A stretch of DNA of 49,542 bases from an uncultured Porphyromonadaceae bacterium (GTDB lineage: Bacteria; Bacteroidota; Bacteroidia; Bacteroidales; Muribaculaceae), in assembly GCA_947175425.1 (NCBI GenBank), contig CAMWMR010000020.1, positions 1 to 49,542 on the forward strand, written 5' to 3'. This document shows positions 1 through 8,211 of the stretch, piece after piece. The notes beneath the pieces were generated by a model. That model saw nothing but the letters and a program-made list of their open reading frames with translations, was not told the DNA's origin and did no database searches. Within the stretch, counting starts at the first letter, position 1, and every line of letters starts with the position of its first letter. The translations under genes and the position numbers were made by a program.

Positions 1-107
1 TGTATATAACTCATCTGATAGCGGAACACAAGGCAGTTGTCGTTCTCCTGAAGAATGGGAAACCTCCACTTCTCCAGTACCTGCTTTATAAGTTCTTTAG
101 TCGTCAT
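1..107 (-). CDS. YbjN-like protein, N-terminal part only (runs off window)
   Basis: Reading leftwards from the ATG at 105-107, an open frame of 35 codons runs off the window edge. It begins MTTKELIKQVLEKW and continues with a FPILQENDNCLVFRY stretch, which resembles the first helix and strand of YbjN-fold (type III chaperone-like) domains. The start lies inside the 3' end of the next gene upstream (stop at 97-99), an 11-bp overlap that suggests translational coupling. The next gene is a probable paralogue, so this looks like a tandem pair. The function is unknown, and the fold assignment is my inference from pattern. Confidence 0.55.
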   Translation of the reverse strand, partial: MTTKELIKQVLEKWRFPILQENDNCLVFRYQMSYI

Positions 108-492
108 TGTCGTTGCCGGTTATGATGTTGTGGATTGTGATTGTCGAAATAGCGAGGACATGGATCATGTGTTCGATGAGTTCCTGTGTCACCTCGTTTT
201 CGCCGAGATAGTGCTGATAGTTCAGCCATACCTGATTTTCAAACATGATGTGGGGCTGCACATACTTCATCTTGCCACAGAGTTTTGCCATTGCCTCTAA
301 CACTGCAGTACGGTTGTCATCGGAGATGTCAAAAACATCTGGAGCAGTAAGGGTTATGCATCTGGCTTCTTCATCGTCAACCGTATATATTAAGGTAATC
401 CCCTCATACTCGATTCGGTAGCCGAATCCTTCAATCTCTTTGGGAATGAATCCGAGTGCGCTTAACGCGGTCAGTACATTTTCTTTTATCAT
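97..492 (-). CDS. YbjN-like small acidic protein
   Basis: This encodes a 131 aa soluble, acidic protein with no signal peptide or membrane segment. The layout (helix, then a GYRIEYEGITLIYTVDDEE strand pair, a long central helix, and an ending VWLNYQHYLGE followed by a helix) resembles YbjN-fold proteins, which share the small alpha/beta fold of type III secretion chaperones. Such domains usually bind partner proteins, and no catalytic residues are evident. It overlaps the next gene by 11 bp and follows the pseudokinase-AAA+ gene after 84 bp. It may be a chaperone or adaptor for that ATPase (inference). The family call is moderate; existence of the gene is near certain. Confidence 0.65.
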   Translation of the reverse strand: MIKENVLTALSALGFIPKEIEGFGYRIEYEGITLIYTVDDEEARCITLTAPDVFDISDDNRTAVLEAMAKLCGKMKYVQPHIMFENQVWLNYQHYLGENEVTQELIEHMIHVLAISTITIHNIITGNDNDD

Positions 493-520
493 ATCTGTTG
501 TATTAAGTTGTTATCACCGA

Positions 521-534
521 GCCGGAGTTCCGGC
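521..534. repeat. short GC-rich inverted repeat between AAA+ and YbjN-like genes
   Basis: GCCGG-AGTT-CCGGC forms a 5-bp stem with a tetraloop in an otherwise AT-rich 84-bp gap. No T-run follows on either strand, so it is not a convincing terminator. It could be an mRNA processing or stability hairpin. Confidence 0.35.
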
Positions 535-576
535 CTTTACTTATAGAGATGTTCTATTGTGTGGATTTCTATCTTT

Positions 577-2496
577 TCAGAGTACATATCCCACTCTTTT
601 TCTTTCGTCGGATGACTGTCTGTTCTCCATTTTATTTTTGAGATCAAGATATTCCTTTCGTTGCTTGTCAGATACAGACGGTAGTGTAATTTTTATAACC
701 TCCATCAGACGATTCATTGAGAGTGGTAAAGGCTCGTTGAGTCCTTGGTCAAGCGTTTCTTCAAAACAGAGTCGAGCCGTCTCCTCGACAATAAAAGAAA
801 TGTCGCTACAGGTGAAGTTTTCTGTTACTGAGGCCAGCTCCTCGTAATCGATATTTACGAATGGGCGCTTTTCGATTTCAAGTCTGAAAAGTTCTTTGCG
901 AGCCTCTTTGTCCGGAAGTGAAACGTACACCGTTCTGTCAACGCGACCTTTACGCATAATAGCCGGATCTAATAGACCTGGCCTATTCGTAGTCGCCAGC
1001 ACGTATATTCCTCTTGATGCACAGTTGTTTAACTGAGTCAGCATCTCGTTGACCTCGTTTGCCTGATTGACATTGAGGTCAGCATCACGTTTGGGCACAA
1101 TGGCATCAAACTCATCAAAGATGAGAATCATCGGACCTTTCTTCTCGGCCTCCTCAAACAGTTCAGCTATCTTTTGCTGAGAACCGTGGATATAGATGGA
1201 CCCAAGTTCCGAGGGGTTGATAATCTTGTAATTCAAACCGGATTCCTGTGCCGCTTTCTCGGCAATGAAAGTCTTTCCGCATCCTTGCGGTCCATAGAGC
1301 AGCGTGCAGTTACTTGGCTTTATACCGTAAGCCTGCGCTACCTTTGGGTTACGAACAATCCGGATGAAATCCCGGCGGAAAAGAGCCTTCAGTTCTGACA
1401 TACCGGCCACCTCGTCAAGTCCTTTTATAGATTTTTTTCTTGCTGCATCCTGCGCCTTTGCTCTTATTTCCGCCTCACGGTCAAGACTTTCAAAAAGTTT
1501 CTCATCCTCCTCAGTAATTACAGATCCGTTTCCTCCTGCTGCCAATGTCGCCGCTCTCTCTACATGGGTCTGTGTCGAGATATTTCCCTTTGCCAGTTTA
1601 CCGACAAATGAACGGAAGCGCTCAACAGTCTGAAACCGGACGGACGGATTCGCGTGAGTAGCCTTTTCAAGAATCAGACGCTGTGGCGCCGATAACTTGT
1701 TGCGGTTTCGTTTCATAAACTGTTCGCGAAACTCCATTGAGGATAACATGGAGATCCGTGAGTCAGTAGTAGCGCTTTCTTCCTCTCCGACATCCCCCGA
1801 AATCATCATAGTCATGACCATACCAAGGGCATAAATGTCCGTAAGATGACTGAATACACCATTCGCGGTTTCAGGTGCTCTAAAACGATTATCCTGCGAT
1901 TCCTCTGTAAAAGGTGTAGAGCCATGATATGGATCTCCCATATCCGACAGCCCGATAAGATACACCCCTTTAAGTTCATCGCCATCATAGTCCAGCAGAA
2001 TATTGTCGGTATTGATGTTGTAATGACCGCCGCCATGCGTATATCGTGCCAATTCATTAACAGCAGAAAAGAGCGCATTCATTACTTTGACTACATCTGG
2101 CATACACAGCCCTGTCTGAAGTTTTATCTCATTCGTCAGGCTATTGGCATCTATTTGGGGCTGCAACATCCAACCAAGCCGTCTGTTCCCCACCTTCTCA
2201 ATTCCGCAGTCAATAAGCCTTGGGAAATACTTATCCGAATGCCGACTCCGCAGAAACTTCACCTCCTCAATAAAATCCGGCACCCGTTTCCGCGATGACC
2301 CATCAACCTCATATCGTTTCGATTTGAGGTTAAACACAGTCAGAATAGCGAGATTCTCCGGCGGATCCGCCATACCATCAACAACCGCGTTGCTTTTAGT
2401 CAGATACACTTCCCGCACACCATCGTGTCGCGTACTCAGTTTGCGAACCACCGTCCGCCCCGCAAACTGAGAGTTTATCTTAAGTAACTGTTTCAT
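577..2496 (-). CDS. pseudokinase-AAA+ ATPase fusion
   Basis: This 639 aa protein has two parts. Residues about 50-300 follow a protein-kinase fold: a glutamate in an alphaC-like helix (E78), a catalytic-loop equivalent HYNINTDNILL (158-168), RFRAPET (204-210) as the APE region and DIYALGMVM (220-228). The catalytic Asp of HRD is Asn160, the loop Lys is Asn, and the DFG position reads GLS, so phosphotransfer is unlikely. Residues about 355-600 are a classical Cdc48/FtsH-type AAA+ module: Walker A GPQGCGKT (402-409), Walker B ILIFDEFD (457-464), and second region of homology ATTNRPGLLDPAIMRKGRVD with arginine fingers. The kinase-like domain probably senses or recruits a client that the AAA+ motor remodels (inference). 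It lies 12 bp after the sigma-like gene and is probably cotranscribed with it. Confidence 0.85.
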   Translation of the reverse strand: MKQLLKINSQFAGRTVVRKLSTRHDGVREVYLTKSNAVVDGMADPPENLAILTVFNLKSKRYEVDGSSRKRVPDFIEEVKFLRSRHSDKYFPRLIDCGIEKVGNRRLGWMLQPQIDANSLTNEIKLQTGLCMPDVVKVMNALFSAVNELARYTHGGGHYNINTDNILLDYDGDELKGVYLIGLSDMGDPYHGSTPFTEESQDNRFRAPETANGVFSHLTDIYALGMVMTMMISGDVGEEESATTDSRISMLSSMEFREQFMKRNRNKLSAPQRLILEKATHANPSVRFQTVERFRSFVGKLAKGNISTQTHVERAATLAAGGNGSVITEEDEKLFESLDREAEIRAKAQDAARKKSIKGLDEVAGMSELKALFRRDFIRIVRNPKVAQAYGIKPSNCTLLYGPQGCGKTFIAEKAAQESGLNYKIINPSELGSIYIHGSQQKIAELFEEAEKKGPMILIFDEFDAIVPKRDADLNVNQANEVNEMLTQLNNCASRGIYVLATTNRPGLLDPAIMRKGRVDRTVYVSLPDKEARKELFRLEIEKRPFVNIDYEELASVTENFTCSDISFIVEETARLCFEETLDQGLNEPLPLSMNRLMEVIKITLPSVSDKQRKEYLDLKNKMENRQSSDERKRVGYVL

Positions 2497-2508
2497 TTTT
2501 TGTTCGGT

Positions 2509-3495
2509 TTATAGGTTAAACTTATTCCACCATGTCTTGATGGCAATACGGAATTGTTTGTTGAGGCGGGAAAACACGTTGTCTACCCATGAGTTGCGGA
2601 CGTGATACTTCTCTGCGAGCTCTTTCGACGGGGTTTCGTAGATGAAACGCTGCCTCCATATATCCTCCTGAACTTCTGTCCAGTCGAGCGACTCTATGAT
2701 GACATTTATGAGAGTATGCACATTAGCATCCCAATCCTCGCATTTGAAGAGTTTCATAAGAAGATTTCGGAAATCCTGTTGGTTTTGGCAGATATCACCC
2801 TCGTCAATACGATCGTGCCGGCTTTGGAACTGAATTTCAGGATTGATAGCCTTCTTCGAAGATAGAGCCATCTCCGCATAAGGATTCTCTGTGTTTAGCA
2901 ACTGTTCGATGAGAGTTTTTTCCGCGACTTTAAGTATCTCCTTAGCCCTATATTCGTGTCCAAAGGTCTTAAAAAAATCGTTGTCGGTCATTTTCTCGAC
3001 ATAGTAAAGTTCAAGAGCCTTATGCTGTTCAGGAACAAACACAAGGTCAACGATTGCCTGACGCAAAGAGGTATCGTCAATGCTGCGGATAGTCAGACGA
3101 TAATCGTTGGTCTTAGTGTTCCCAACGCCGTCGATATATCGCTCGTCAACAAGGAACTGGTATGTAGCCTGGGATGCTATCTTGGCCACCCATGCTTGAG
3201 GAGTGGTATCTCCCTTGAAAGCACGGAGTTTTGCCCAATCATTTTCCCAACAGGAGAGATAGGTTGCACCGGCTACATCCTCAGCCTTGATGTCAAGACC
3301 GAAAGATCGGTTGTAACTATCTGCCAACGCCTTCATCTTCGGGAGCATGGTCGTGAAGAAAAATTCCTCTGCGACATGCTCATCAGAAATAATGCTTTTT
3401 ACCAATTGCAGTGCGTTGTTGGTACGCACAACATTCACGTCGGCATTTTTTCTTTTTGTGCCACCCTTTCTTGAATTGTCTTTAGCGTATTTCAT
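2509..3495 (-). CDS. sigma-factor-like DNA-binding regulator
   Basis: This 328 aa protein has no signal peptide. Residues about 60-120 resemble sigma-70 region 2 as in ECF factors (DIKAEDVAGATYLSCWEN, then FKGDTTPQAWVAKIASQA and a short D/R-rich end). Residues about 150-195 and 275-325 each resemble region 4 helix-turn-helix modules; the last reads ETPSKELAEKYHVRNSWVDN followed by a basic helix. An ECF factor is normally about 180-200 aa, so this is large and may carry a duplicated or inserted region 4. It could instead be a sigma-like repressor. The gene follows an inverted repeat overlapping a candidate promoter, suggesting autoregulation, and leads into the pseudokinase-AAA+ gene after 12 bp. 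Confidence 0.65.
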   Translation of the reverse strand: MKYAKDNSRKGGTKRKNADVNVVRTNNALQLVKSIISDEHVAEEFFFTTMLPKMKALADSYNRSFGLDIKAEDVAGATYLSCWENDWAKLRAFKGDTTPQAWVAKIASQATYQFLVDERYIDGVGNTKTNDYRLTIRSIDDTSLRQAIVDLVFVPEQHKALELYYVEKMTDNDFFKTFGHEYRAKEILKVAEKTLIEQLLNTENPYAEMALSSKKAINPEIQFQSRHDRIDEGDICQNQQDFRNLLMKLFKCEDWDANVHTLINVIIESLDWTEVQEDIWRQRFIYETPSKELAEKYHVRNSWVDNVFSRLNKQFRIAIKTWWNKFNL

Positions 3496-3525
3496 AACAG
3501 ATAGTTTTATAGCTTAGATAGAGAA

Positions 3526-3558
3526 AACCTCCACCTTTCGATTACAAAGGTAGAGGTT
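3526..3558. promoter_or_regulatory. 13-bp-arm inverted repeat overlapping a -7 box, upstream of sigma-like gene
   Basis: AACCTCCACCTTT (3526-3538) and AAAGGTAGAGGTT (3546-3558) are complementary at 12 of 13 positions around a 7-base centre. In minus-strand RNA the odd pair is G-U. The right arm contains CAAAGGTA (3545-3552), which read leftwards is TACCTTTG, a match to the Bacteroidota TAnnTTTG box. It sits 31 bp before the start codon at 3495. It is most simply an operator on the promoter of the regulator gene; a 5'UTR hairpin is the alternative. Confidence 0.7.
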
Positions 3559-3625
3559 CCCCAAAATCGGTTTACCGTTGTCGGCTTGCCGATAGATGTA
3601 GTGTGTAACTATCTGATATGTTGGA

Positions 3626-4888
3626 TTATATGAATTTAAAAAATGGCAAATTTCTATCTATCTCTATATTTTGTTGCGGTATCTCCAGGAATTGACCATG
3701 ACCAACTTTAAGAGATATACTATCCGGGCAACCAACAAGTTCATCCATAGTATCGTTTATGTCTTTGATATAATCATCGAATCGACCTTTTCGAACTATG
3801 CCTTTTACGTTGGTTGGTCTATGAATCATCTCTTCACAGAATGAATCAATCTGTTCATAATCCTCATTAAAGATGGAACGGTACAAGCGTTTAAACTCTT
3901 CTTCATTCTCCTTGAACGACAAAGATGTAGCTTCGACACCACGAGAAAACCTATCCAAAACATACATCATGAAAATGCAATACGATGGATTATTTTTAAA
4001 CTTGACAGGTTTCTCATTACCTTTTTCATCAATAATATAGAGACAGAAACGATATTGATCCTTGAAATTCTTTTTTTGGTCGCTACTCCATTGTTTAACC
4101 TTTAAGCCATATTTGGCCGCCATTTTACGTTTTGCATTTTGCAATTTTTGAAGTAGACGTTTATCCGTTTTGGCCGCTTCTACTAAAAGTGCGACTAAGC
4201 TTTGTTGATCTATAACTCCAAGTGAATAACGAACTACTTGTGCTGCATCGGGATTCCGTTTTTCATACAAGTCGGAATATCTATCAGGGAGATTGTCGTA
4301 AACCTCACGTATATCTTTATCCGATATTTTCCTAAAAGCATCTTCTTGCGTCTGAGCCGGCAAATACCCAAGTCTGCCAATCGTTTTTGACGAACTGCGT
4401 CCTTTAAATGAAATTCTTGAATTATAATTATTTGAGCGAGATAACCTGTTGAAAAGAATCTCAACAGCAAATCGATATTCATCAGGCGCACCAAGTGCAA
4501 ACAATGCAATAGTAGATTCTATTGCGTTACGTGTGCGATTTTCAATTTCATTCATTATAGCTACCGCTGCCAAACCCAAGTCTTCTGGTTGTGCGGTTGC
4601 AATAATCATTTCGATTTCTCCGGTTACAAGGTTAGGTAGGGGCGCAATCAAATTACATTCAAGATATTTATCTAAGCCACTGTATTCCTCTTTTATACTT
4701 AAGTCGTATCTATAAAACGTAGCTTTTATATCAATCCCCTGTAATATGTCATTATATAGCCTGTGAGCATAATTACCTAATGCTTTGGGAGAGCCTAATA
4801 TGGTTACCATTCCTTCTTTTCGCAAAGGAGAGGGTATGCCTTCGGATGATATTATGCGAATATTAAAAATTGAGTTTGCAATCTTCAT
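3626..4888 (-). CDS. hypothetical protein (420 aa)
   Basis: I do not recognise this 420 aa protein. It is soluble, with no signal peptide or transmembrane segment. Residues about 1-130 look alpha/beta (beta-rich start, then a TGEIEMIIATAQPEDLG strand-turn). The middle is rich in Lys/Arg helices, and around residue 290 there is a hydrophobic helix (SYCIFMMYVLDRFSRG) of the kind seen in winged-helix C-terminal domains. It starts 2 bp after the stop of the metallopeptidase gene, so the two are surely cotranscribed. An adaptor or regulator role beside the peptidase is possible but only a guess. Confidence 0.75.
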   Translation of the reverse strand: MKIANSIFNIRIISSEGIPSPLRKEGMVTILGSPKALGNYAHRLYNDILQGIDIKATFYRYDLSIKEEYSGLDKYLECNLIAPLPNLVTGEIEMIIATAQPEDLGLAAVAIMNEIENRTRNAIESTIALFALGAPDEYRFAVEILFNRLSRSNNYNSRISFKGRSSSKTIGRLGYLPAQTQEDAFRKISDKDIREVYDNLPDRYSDLYEKRNPDAAQVVRYSLGVIDQQSLVALLVEAAKTDKRLLQKLQNAKRKMAAKYGLKVKQWSSDQKKNFKDQYRFCLYIIDEKGNEKPVKFKNNPSYCIFMMYVLDRFSRGVEATSLSFKENEEEFKRLYRSIFNEDYEQIDSFCEEMIHRPTNVKGIVRKGRFDDYIKDINDTMDELVGCPDSISLKVGHGQFLEIPQQNIEIDRNLPFFKFI

Positions 4889-4890
4889 TT

Positions 4891-5754
4891 TTATTTTCCT
4901 GATTTATACTTCTTTAAGGCCTGCTTGATTAAGTTTGTTTCTTGAAAAGATGATATTTCGATTTTTGTTATTTCTTCATGTAACGGCTCTTCCAGTGATA
5001 GACAGGCATTGTTTATATCTTTTGAATTGGTACAAAGGAAAAAATTCAGCCCCAATAATGAACTTTCTGCATCGGGTTTAATTCCTTTAGAAATCATCCA
5101 ATTGACAAAATCAAATCCTGCAACAACAGCTTTGACTCGCAAACAACCATTCGGATGAGAAAAAGAAGCTCTCATTCTGCTTACGGCATATTTATACTTA
5201 CCCGATGCTCTTAGTTTTGATGCACATCTCACACCCACAAAGAAATCACATCCAAGCTCGACGCTCCATTCCTTATTGATGCAAAAGTTTAATTCCTTAT
5301 TTGCCAAATATTGATGTGTCAACTCATGGCACATAACCGCGTCAAATGCATCTATATTATTTATTCCACACTGTTTTAACATTTCAACATTGAAACGAAT
5401 CTCGCTGCCCAACTCGGAGAACTCCGTAAATGTTATAGATGCTAAATTTTGTGGCTTATCAATAAGAATCGGAAAGGGCAAATCGAAGAAATCTGAAATT
5501 TCAGAGATACGTTCTCTCAGTATATCTTCAGAATAATCTTCTTTATCATAGAAAAGGGCATTAAAAATATTATCTTTGTGTCTACGGATATACTTGTAGA
5601 AATCATTAGATTCAATGCTCACAATAGATGAGTCTAAATTTACAACGGGCACGGTATTGTCACAGAATTCAACCTCTGCAAAAACGTTTTCAATCTGACG
5701 ATTTTCAGGGTCGTAACAATCAATGAAATTACTTTGAGTTTGTTTATCTGTCAT
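4891..5754 (-). CDS. M48-like zinc metallopeptidase
   Basis: This is a 287 aa cytoplasmic-looking protein. The motif MCHELTHQY gives HExxH (H143, E144, H147). A downstream ELGCD (E166 to D170) fits the ExxxD third zinc ligand of gluzincins, and SHPNGCLR (H200-P201, R206) resembles the HPxxxxR motif of family M48. Unlike HtpX or Ste24 it shows no transmembrane helices, so it is a soluble relative. It heads operon B and is followed after 2 bp by the unknown 420 aa gene. Its substrate is unknown; cleavage of a system component or damaged protein is possible. Alternative: another gluzincin family with convergent spacing. Confidence 0.8.
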   Translation of the reverse strand: MTDKQTQSNFIDCYDPENRQIENVFAEVEFCDNTVPVVNLDSSIVSIESNDFYKYIRRHKDNIFNALFYDKEDYSEDILRERISEISDFFDLPFPILIDKPQNLASITFTEFSELGSEIRFNVEMLKQCGINNIDAFDAVMCHELTHQYLANKELNFCINKEWSVELGCDFFVGVRCASKLRASGKYKYAVSRMRASFSHPNGCLRVKAVVAGFDFVNWMISKGIKPDAESSLLGLNFFLCTNSKDINNACLSLEEPLHEEITKIEISSFQETNLIKQALKKYKSGK

Positions 5755-5831
5755 ATATTTGAAAATTCGTTCAATTATAAGGAACAGACAAAAACGGCTT
5801 TTCCATCATTTGATGATTTATAAATATGACA

Positions 5832-5848
5832 AATACTTGAAAAGTATT
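5832..5848. repeat. 7-bp-arm inverted repeat upstream of metallopeptidase gene
   Basis: AATACTT and AAGTATT flank GAA, 84 bp before the peptidase start codon and just beyond the terminator hairpin of operon A. It is a candidate operator for operon B. No convincing TAnnTTTG box was found in this gap. Confidence 0.35.
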
Positions 5849-5856
5849 AAAGAACA

Positions 5857-5879
5857 AAGCACCCTTATATAGAGTGCTT
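5857..5879 (-). terminator. hairpin ending operon A
   Basis: On the minus strand AAGCACTCT pairs with AGGGTGCTT (one G-U) around ATATA, 19 bp past the stop of the Cys-rich miniprotein. A T-rich but interrupted tract (TGTTCTTTAATACTTTT) follows. It separates operon A from operon B. Confidence 0.65.
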
Positions 5880-5898
5880 CGAAAGTTGACGATTTAAG

Positions 5899-6072
5899 TT
5901 AATTAGACAAACCATATCCTCTCATAAAATGGACACAATAGTATCCCCAACCATCCGAACTCCAAGACTTTCCGGAATATCTGCCATTCGGCAGTTGATA
6001 TCCTATATATGACCCACAATTACACCCTCGATGCTCACATGGCGCATTTGCAACATTCACATGCTTATTCAT
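5899..6072 (-). CDS. 57 aa Cys/Trp/Tyr-rich miniprotein
   Basis: This small frame starts at the ATG at 6070-6072 and ends with TAA at 5899-5901. The protein begins MNKHVNVANAPCEHRGCNC and contains four cysteines and two histidines in a CxHxxCxC ... YYCVHF arrangement, with GKSWSSDGWGYY in between. This composition is unlike random translation and suggests a small zinc- or disulfide-stabilised fold. It lies 36 bp after the 452 aa gene and is followed by the hairpin at 5857-5879, so it looks like the last gene of operon A. Function unknown. An antitoxin, a zinc finger or an exported peptide are all possible; there is no clear signal peptide. Confidence 0.7.
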   Translation of the reverse strand: MNKHVNVANAPCEHRGCNCGSYIGYQLPNGRYSGKSWSSDGWGYYCVHFMRGYGLSN

Positions 6073-6108
6073 AATTCCCTAAATCTGAAAAACGTCAATG
6101 AATTATTA

Positions 6109-7467
6109 CTACTGCGTAGATTCAGTAATTGCGGAACCAATCATATCGGAGAGCCCATTTAAAGTAATCCCATCGAGAAACGGATAATTTCTATTGTTAA
6201 TTATCCATTCGGACGTTAACCAAATACTTAAATTGTCTAACATATTTGAATCGTGGATATTATTATAACTCACGTCAAGATGAATTTTATCATCATAGAA
6301 TTCACAGGCTGCAGAGACTAAAGATTTGAGGTCGAACATTTCTTCGGGAAAATATTCATTCCTCATGGCATCAAGACAATTATTGTAGTCAGGGTAATGA
6401 GACATAAATAATTTGTAAAGCAATTTGTCGGGCTCCCATAACGAACAATTTATCTTTTCTGTATAAACAGGTGTACCTAAATAGAGATTGAAGTAACGTT
6501 GTATTGTACTGTAATCGGGATATGGTTGTAATTTCCCAAATATATCTTCAATACTCTTACCTTTGTCAGAGGCATCGGCACACATGGATAAGATTTGGTC
6601 AATTATATGAAAAAGGAAAAGTTTATGGAGCGCTTTATAGGTTGTCAGTAACTCTGAGAACTTGAAGCTACTATAGAGTTGCTCATGCCAGTCGGGATTA
6701 ACAGCACGGGACAAATTATAATTTGGGAAAAGTGTCATATATAGAGGTGTTGAGACTTCTTTTTCGCGTAGTGTTATTTTGCATACGCGAAAAAATCTGC
6801 CACCATTTCGAGCAATTAGGTTCGTTATCTGCGGCAGCCACATATCTTCATTCATATTTTTAAGATGATACCGCATTATCGATGCCCAATATAAAAAACA
6901 TAGATTGGCAATTTCCAGATTTGTAAGTTTTGTTGTCACCAGTTTGCTCTCAACAATTTTATATATAGCCAAAATGCTGAATGTTATTGGACGAACCATA
7001 GATTTGTCGCACAATAGTTGCGAAAGATCCGGATATGTCTTAGACTCAGAAATGTTGTTGCATATATTGAGAATTGACTCGCCAACGTTGAATATTGTCT
7101 CTTGATCTGTGTCCGATTTTGGTTTTGAACCAAACCAGCGGCTAAGACTCTGTACAGTATCTTTAAAATTTTTTCCGAATGAGAAGGAGTAGCTATATTC
7201 CAACACATTTTTAATAATACCCTCTATGCTGTCAGTTGTTTGTATGGCTGTCATTGAGGAAAGCCGGTGTAATAACCGGGTAAGTTCTATAAGTTTATCC
7301 TGACCAATGGAGGCTATAAACTTAGTAGCATAATCAGGGTTATACTGCCAATCGGGACTAAAAATTCGCTCCAAGTAATATACCGGAGGTCGGAGTTCAG
7401 GACAGACGACCTCGACTATTGTGTCGAAATCGTCTGTTACGTTAGTTACTTTTTCGAATATGTCCAT
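6109..7467 (-). CDS. hypothetical helical protein (452 aa)
   Basis: This 452 aa protein appears almost entirely alpha-helical and soluble; I recognise no family. Hydrophobic helices occur around residues 165-215 (MVRPITFSILAIYKIVES, then LEIANLCFLYWASIMRY) but they carry polar residues and do not look like clear membrane spans. It follows the membrane-hairpin protein after 3 bp and precedes the Cys-rich miniprotein, so it belongs to the dynamin operon. A scaffold role is possible (inference only). Confidence 0.75.
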   Translation of the reverse strand: MDIFEKVTNVTDDFDTIVEVVCPELRPPVYYLERIFSPDWQYNPDYATKFIASIGQDKLIELTRLLHRLSSMTAIQTTDSIEGIIKNVLEYSYSFSFGKNFKDTVQSLSRWFGSKPKSDTDQETIFNVGESILNICNNISESKTYPDLSQLLCDKSMVRPITFSILAIYKIVESKLVTTKLTNLEIANLCFLYWASIMRYHLKNMNEDMWLPQITNLIARNGGRFFRVCKITLREKEVSTPLYMTLFPNYNLSRAVNPDWHEQLYSSFKFSELLTTYKALHKLFLFHIIDQILSMCADASDKGKSIEDIFGKLQPYPDYSTIQRYFNLYLGTPVYTEKINCSLWEPDKLLYKLFMSHYPDYNNCLDAMRNEYFPEEMFDLKSLVSAACEFYDDKIHLDVSYNNIHDSNMLDNLSIWLTSEWIINNRNYPFLDGITLNGLSDMIGSAITESTQ

Positions 7468-7470
7468 GCA

Positions 7471-8211
7471 TCAGCTAAGAGTTGCAGAAATCATCCCGTT
7501 GATTTCTTTATAAGCACTGACCTGAGAATTTACCACCCTGTCAATTTCAGCTATTGCACTTTCCGCAACCTCTTTGAACGCTTTCTTCAATTTATCAGGA
7601 GTGGAGGCATCTTCTATAATGTTTCTGTATTCTATCAATGGAAACGATAAGGTTTTAGGCACTCTTATAAAAGACTCTAACTTGAAGCGCTCGTGGGAGG
7701 AAATAATCAATGACTCGTCATTGATTATTTGAACAAGTATTGATTTATTTGACTCGGCGAATTCGAGCCAGAGGTTGGCGATTTTTTTCAGTTCTTCAAT
7801 TAAGACCGAGCTCCGGGCTACAATAAATCCGGGCGAAAGGTAAGTCTCCGTTGATTGTCGTGTCTGATACTGCGACTGGTTTTGGCTCTTGGCAGATTTG
7901 GCATTAAGCAACGAATAGGCTAAACCTGCAAAGCCTCCAACCGTTAACATCTTTGACCATAAGGCTGCCGACCCCAGCCAGCCTATACCTCCAAGTGTGA
8001 GAGCTGCCAGCGATGCGTATTTACACATCTTACTGCCACGTGTGCAAGCTCCTGCAGTGGTAGCAGGCGGAGCTGCAACAGCAACAGCATTTTCTTCTAT
8101 TTTCGATGTAATGGAAGTTTCGAATTTTATTACTGCATCGTTCACCATACCTTTTAGCCTTGATGCAAAAATTTCGGTGGACGATATTCTATCGTTGATT
8201 CTATCTATCAT
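7471..8211 (-). CDS. predicted membrane-hairpin protein downstream of dynamin
   Basis: This 246 aa protein has an N-terminal helix, an Ala/Pro/Thr-rich linker (about 40-58) and a glycine/alanine-rich hydrophobic segment at about 64-104 (SLAALTLGGIGWLGSAALW then LTVGGFAGLAYSLLN), which reads as a two-helix membrane hairpin. A helical C-terminal domain of about 120 aa follows. Its start overlaps the stop of the 787 aa dynamin by ATGA (8208-8211), so the two are translationally coupled and probably act together. It may anchor the GTPase at the membrane, but this is inference. Confidence 0.75.
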   Translation of the reverse strand: MIDRINDRISSTEIFASRLKGMVNDAVIKFETSITSKIEENAVAVAAPPATTAGACTRGSKMCKYASLAALTLGGIGWLGSAALWSKMLTVGGFAGLAYSLLNAKSAKSQNQSQYQTRQSTETYLSPGFIVARSSVLIEELKKIANLWLEFAESNKSILVQIINDESLIISSHERFKLESFIRVPKTLSFPLIEYRNIIEDASTPDKLKKAFKEVAESAIAEIDRVVNSQVSAYKEINGMISATLS

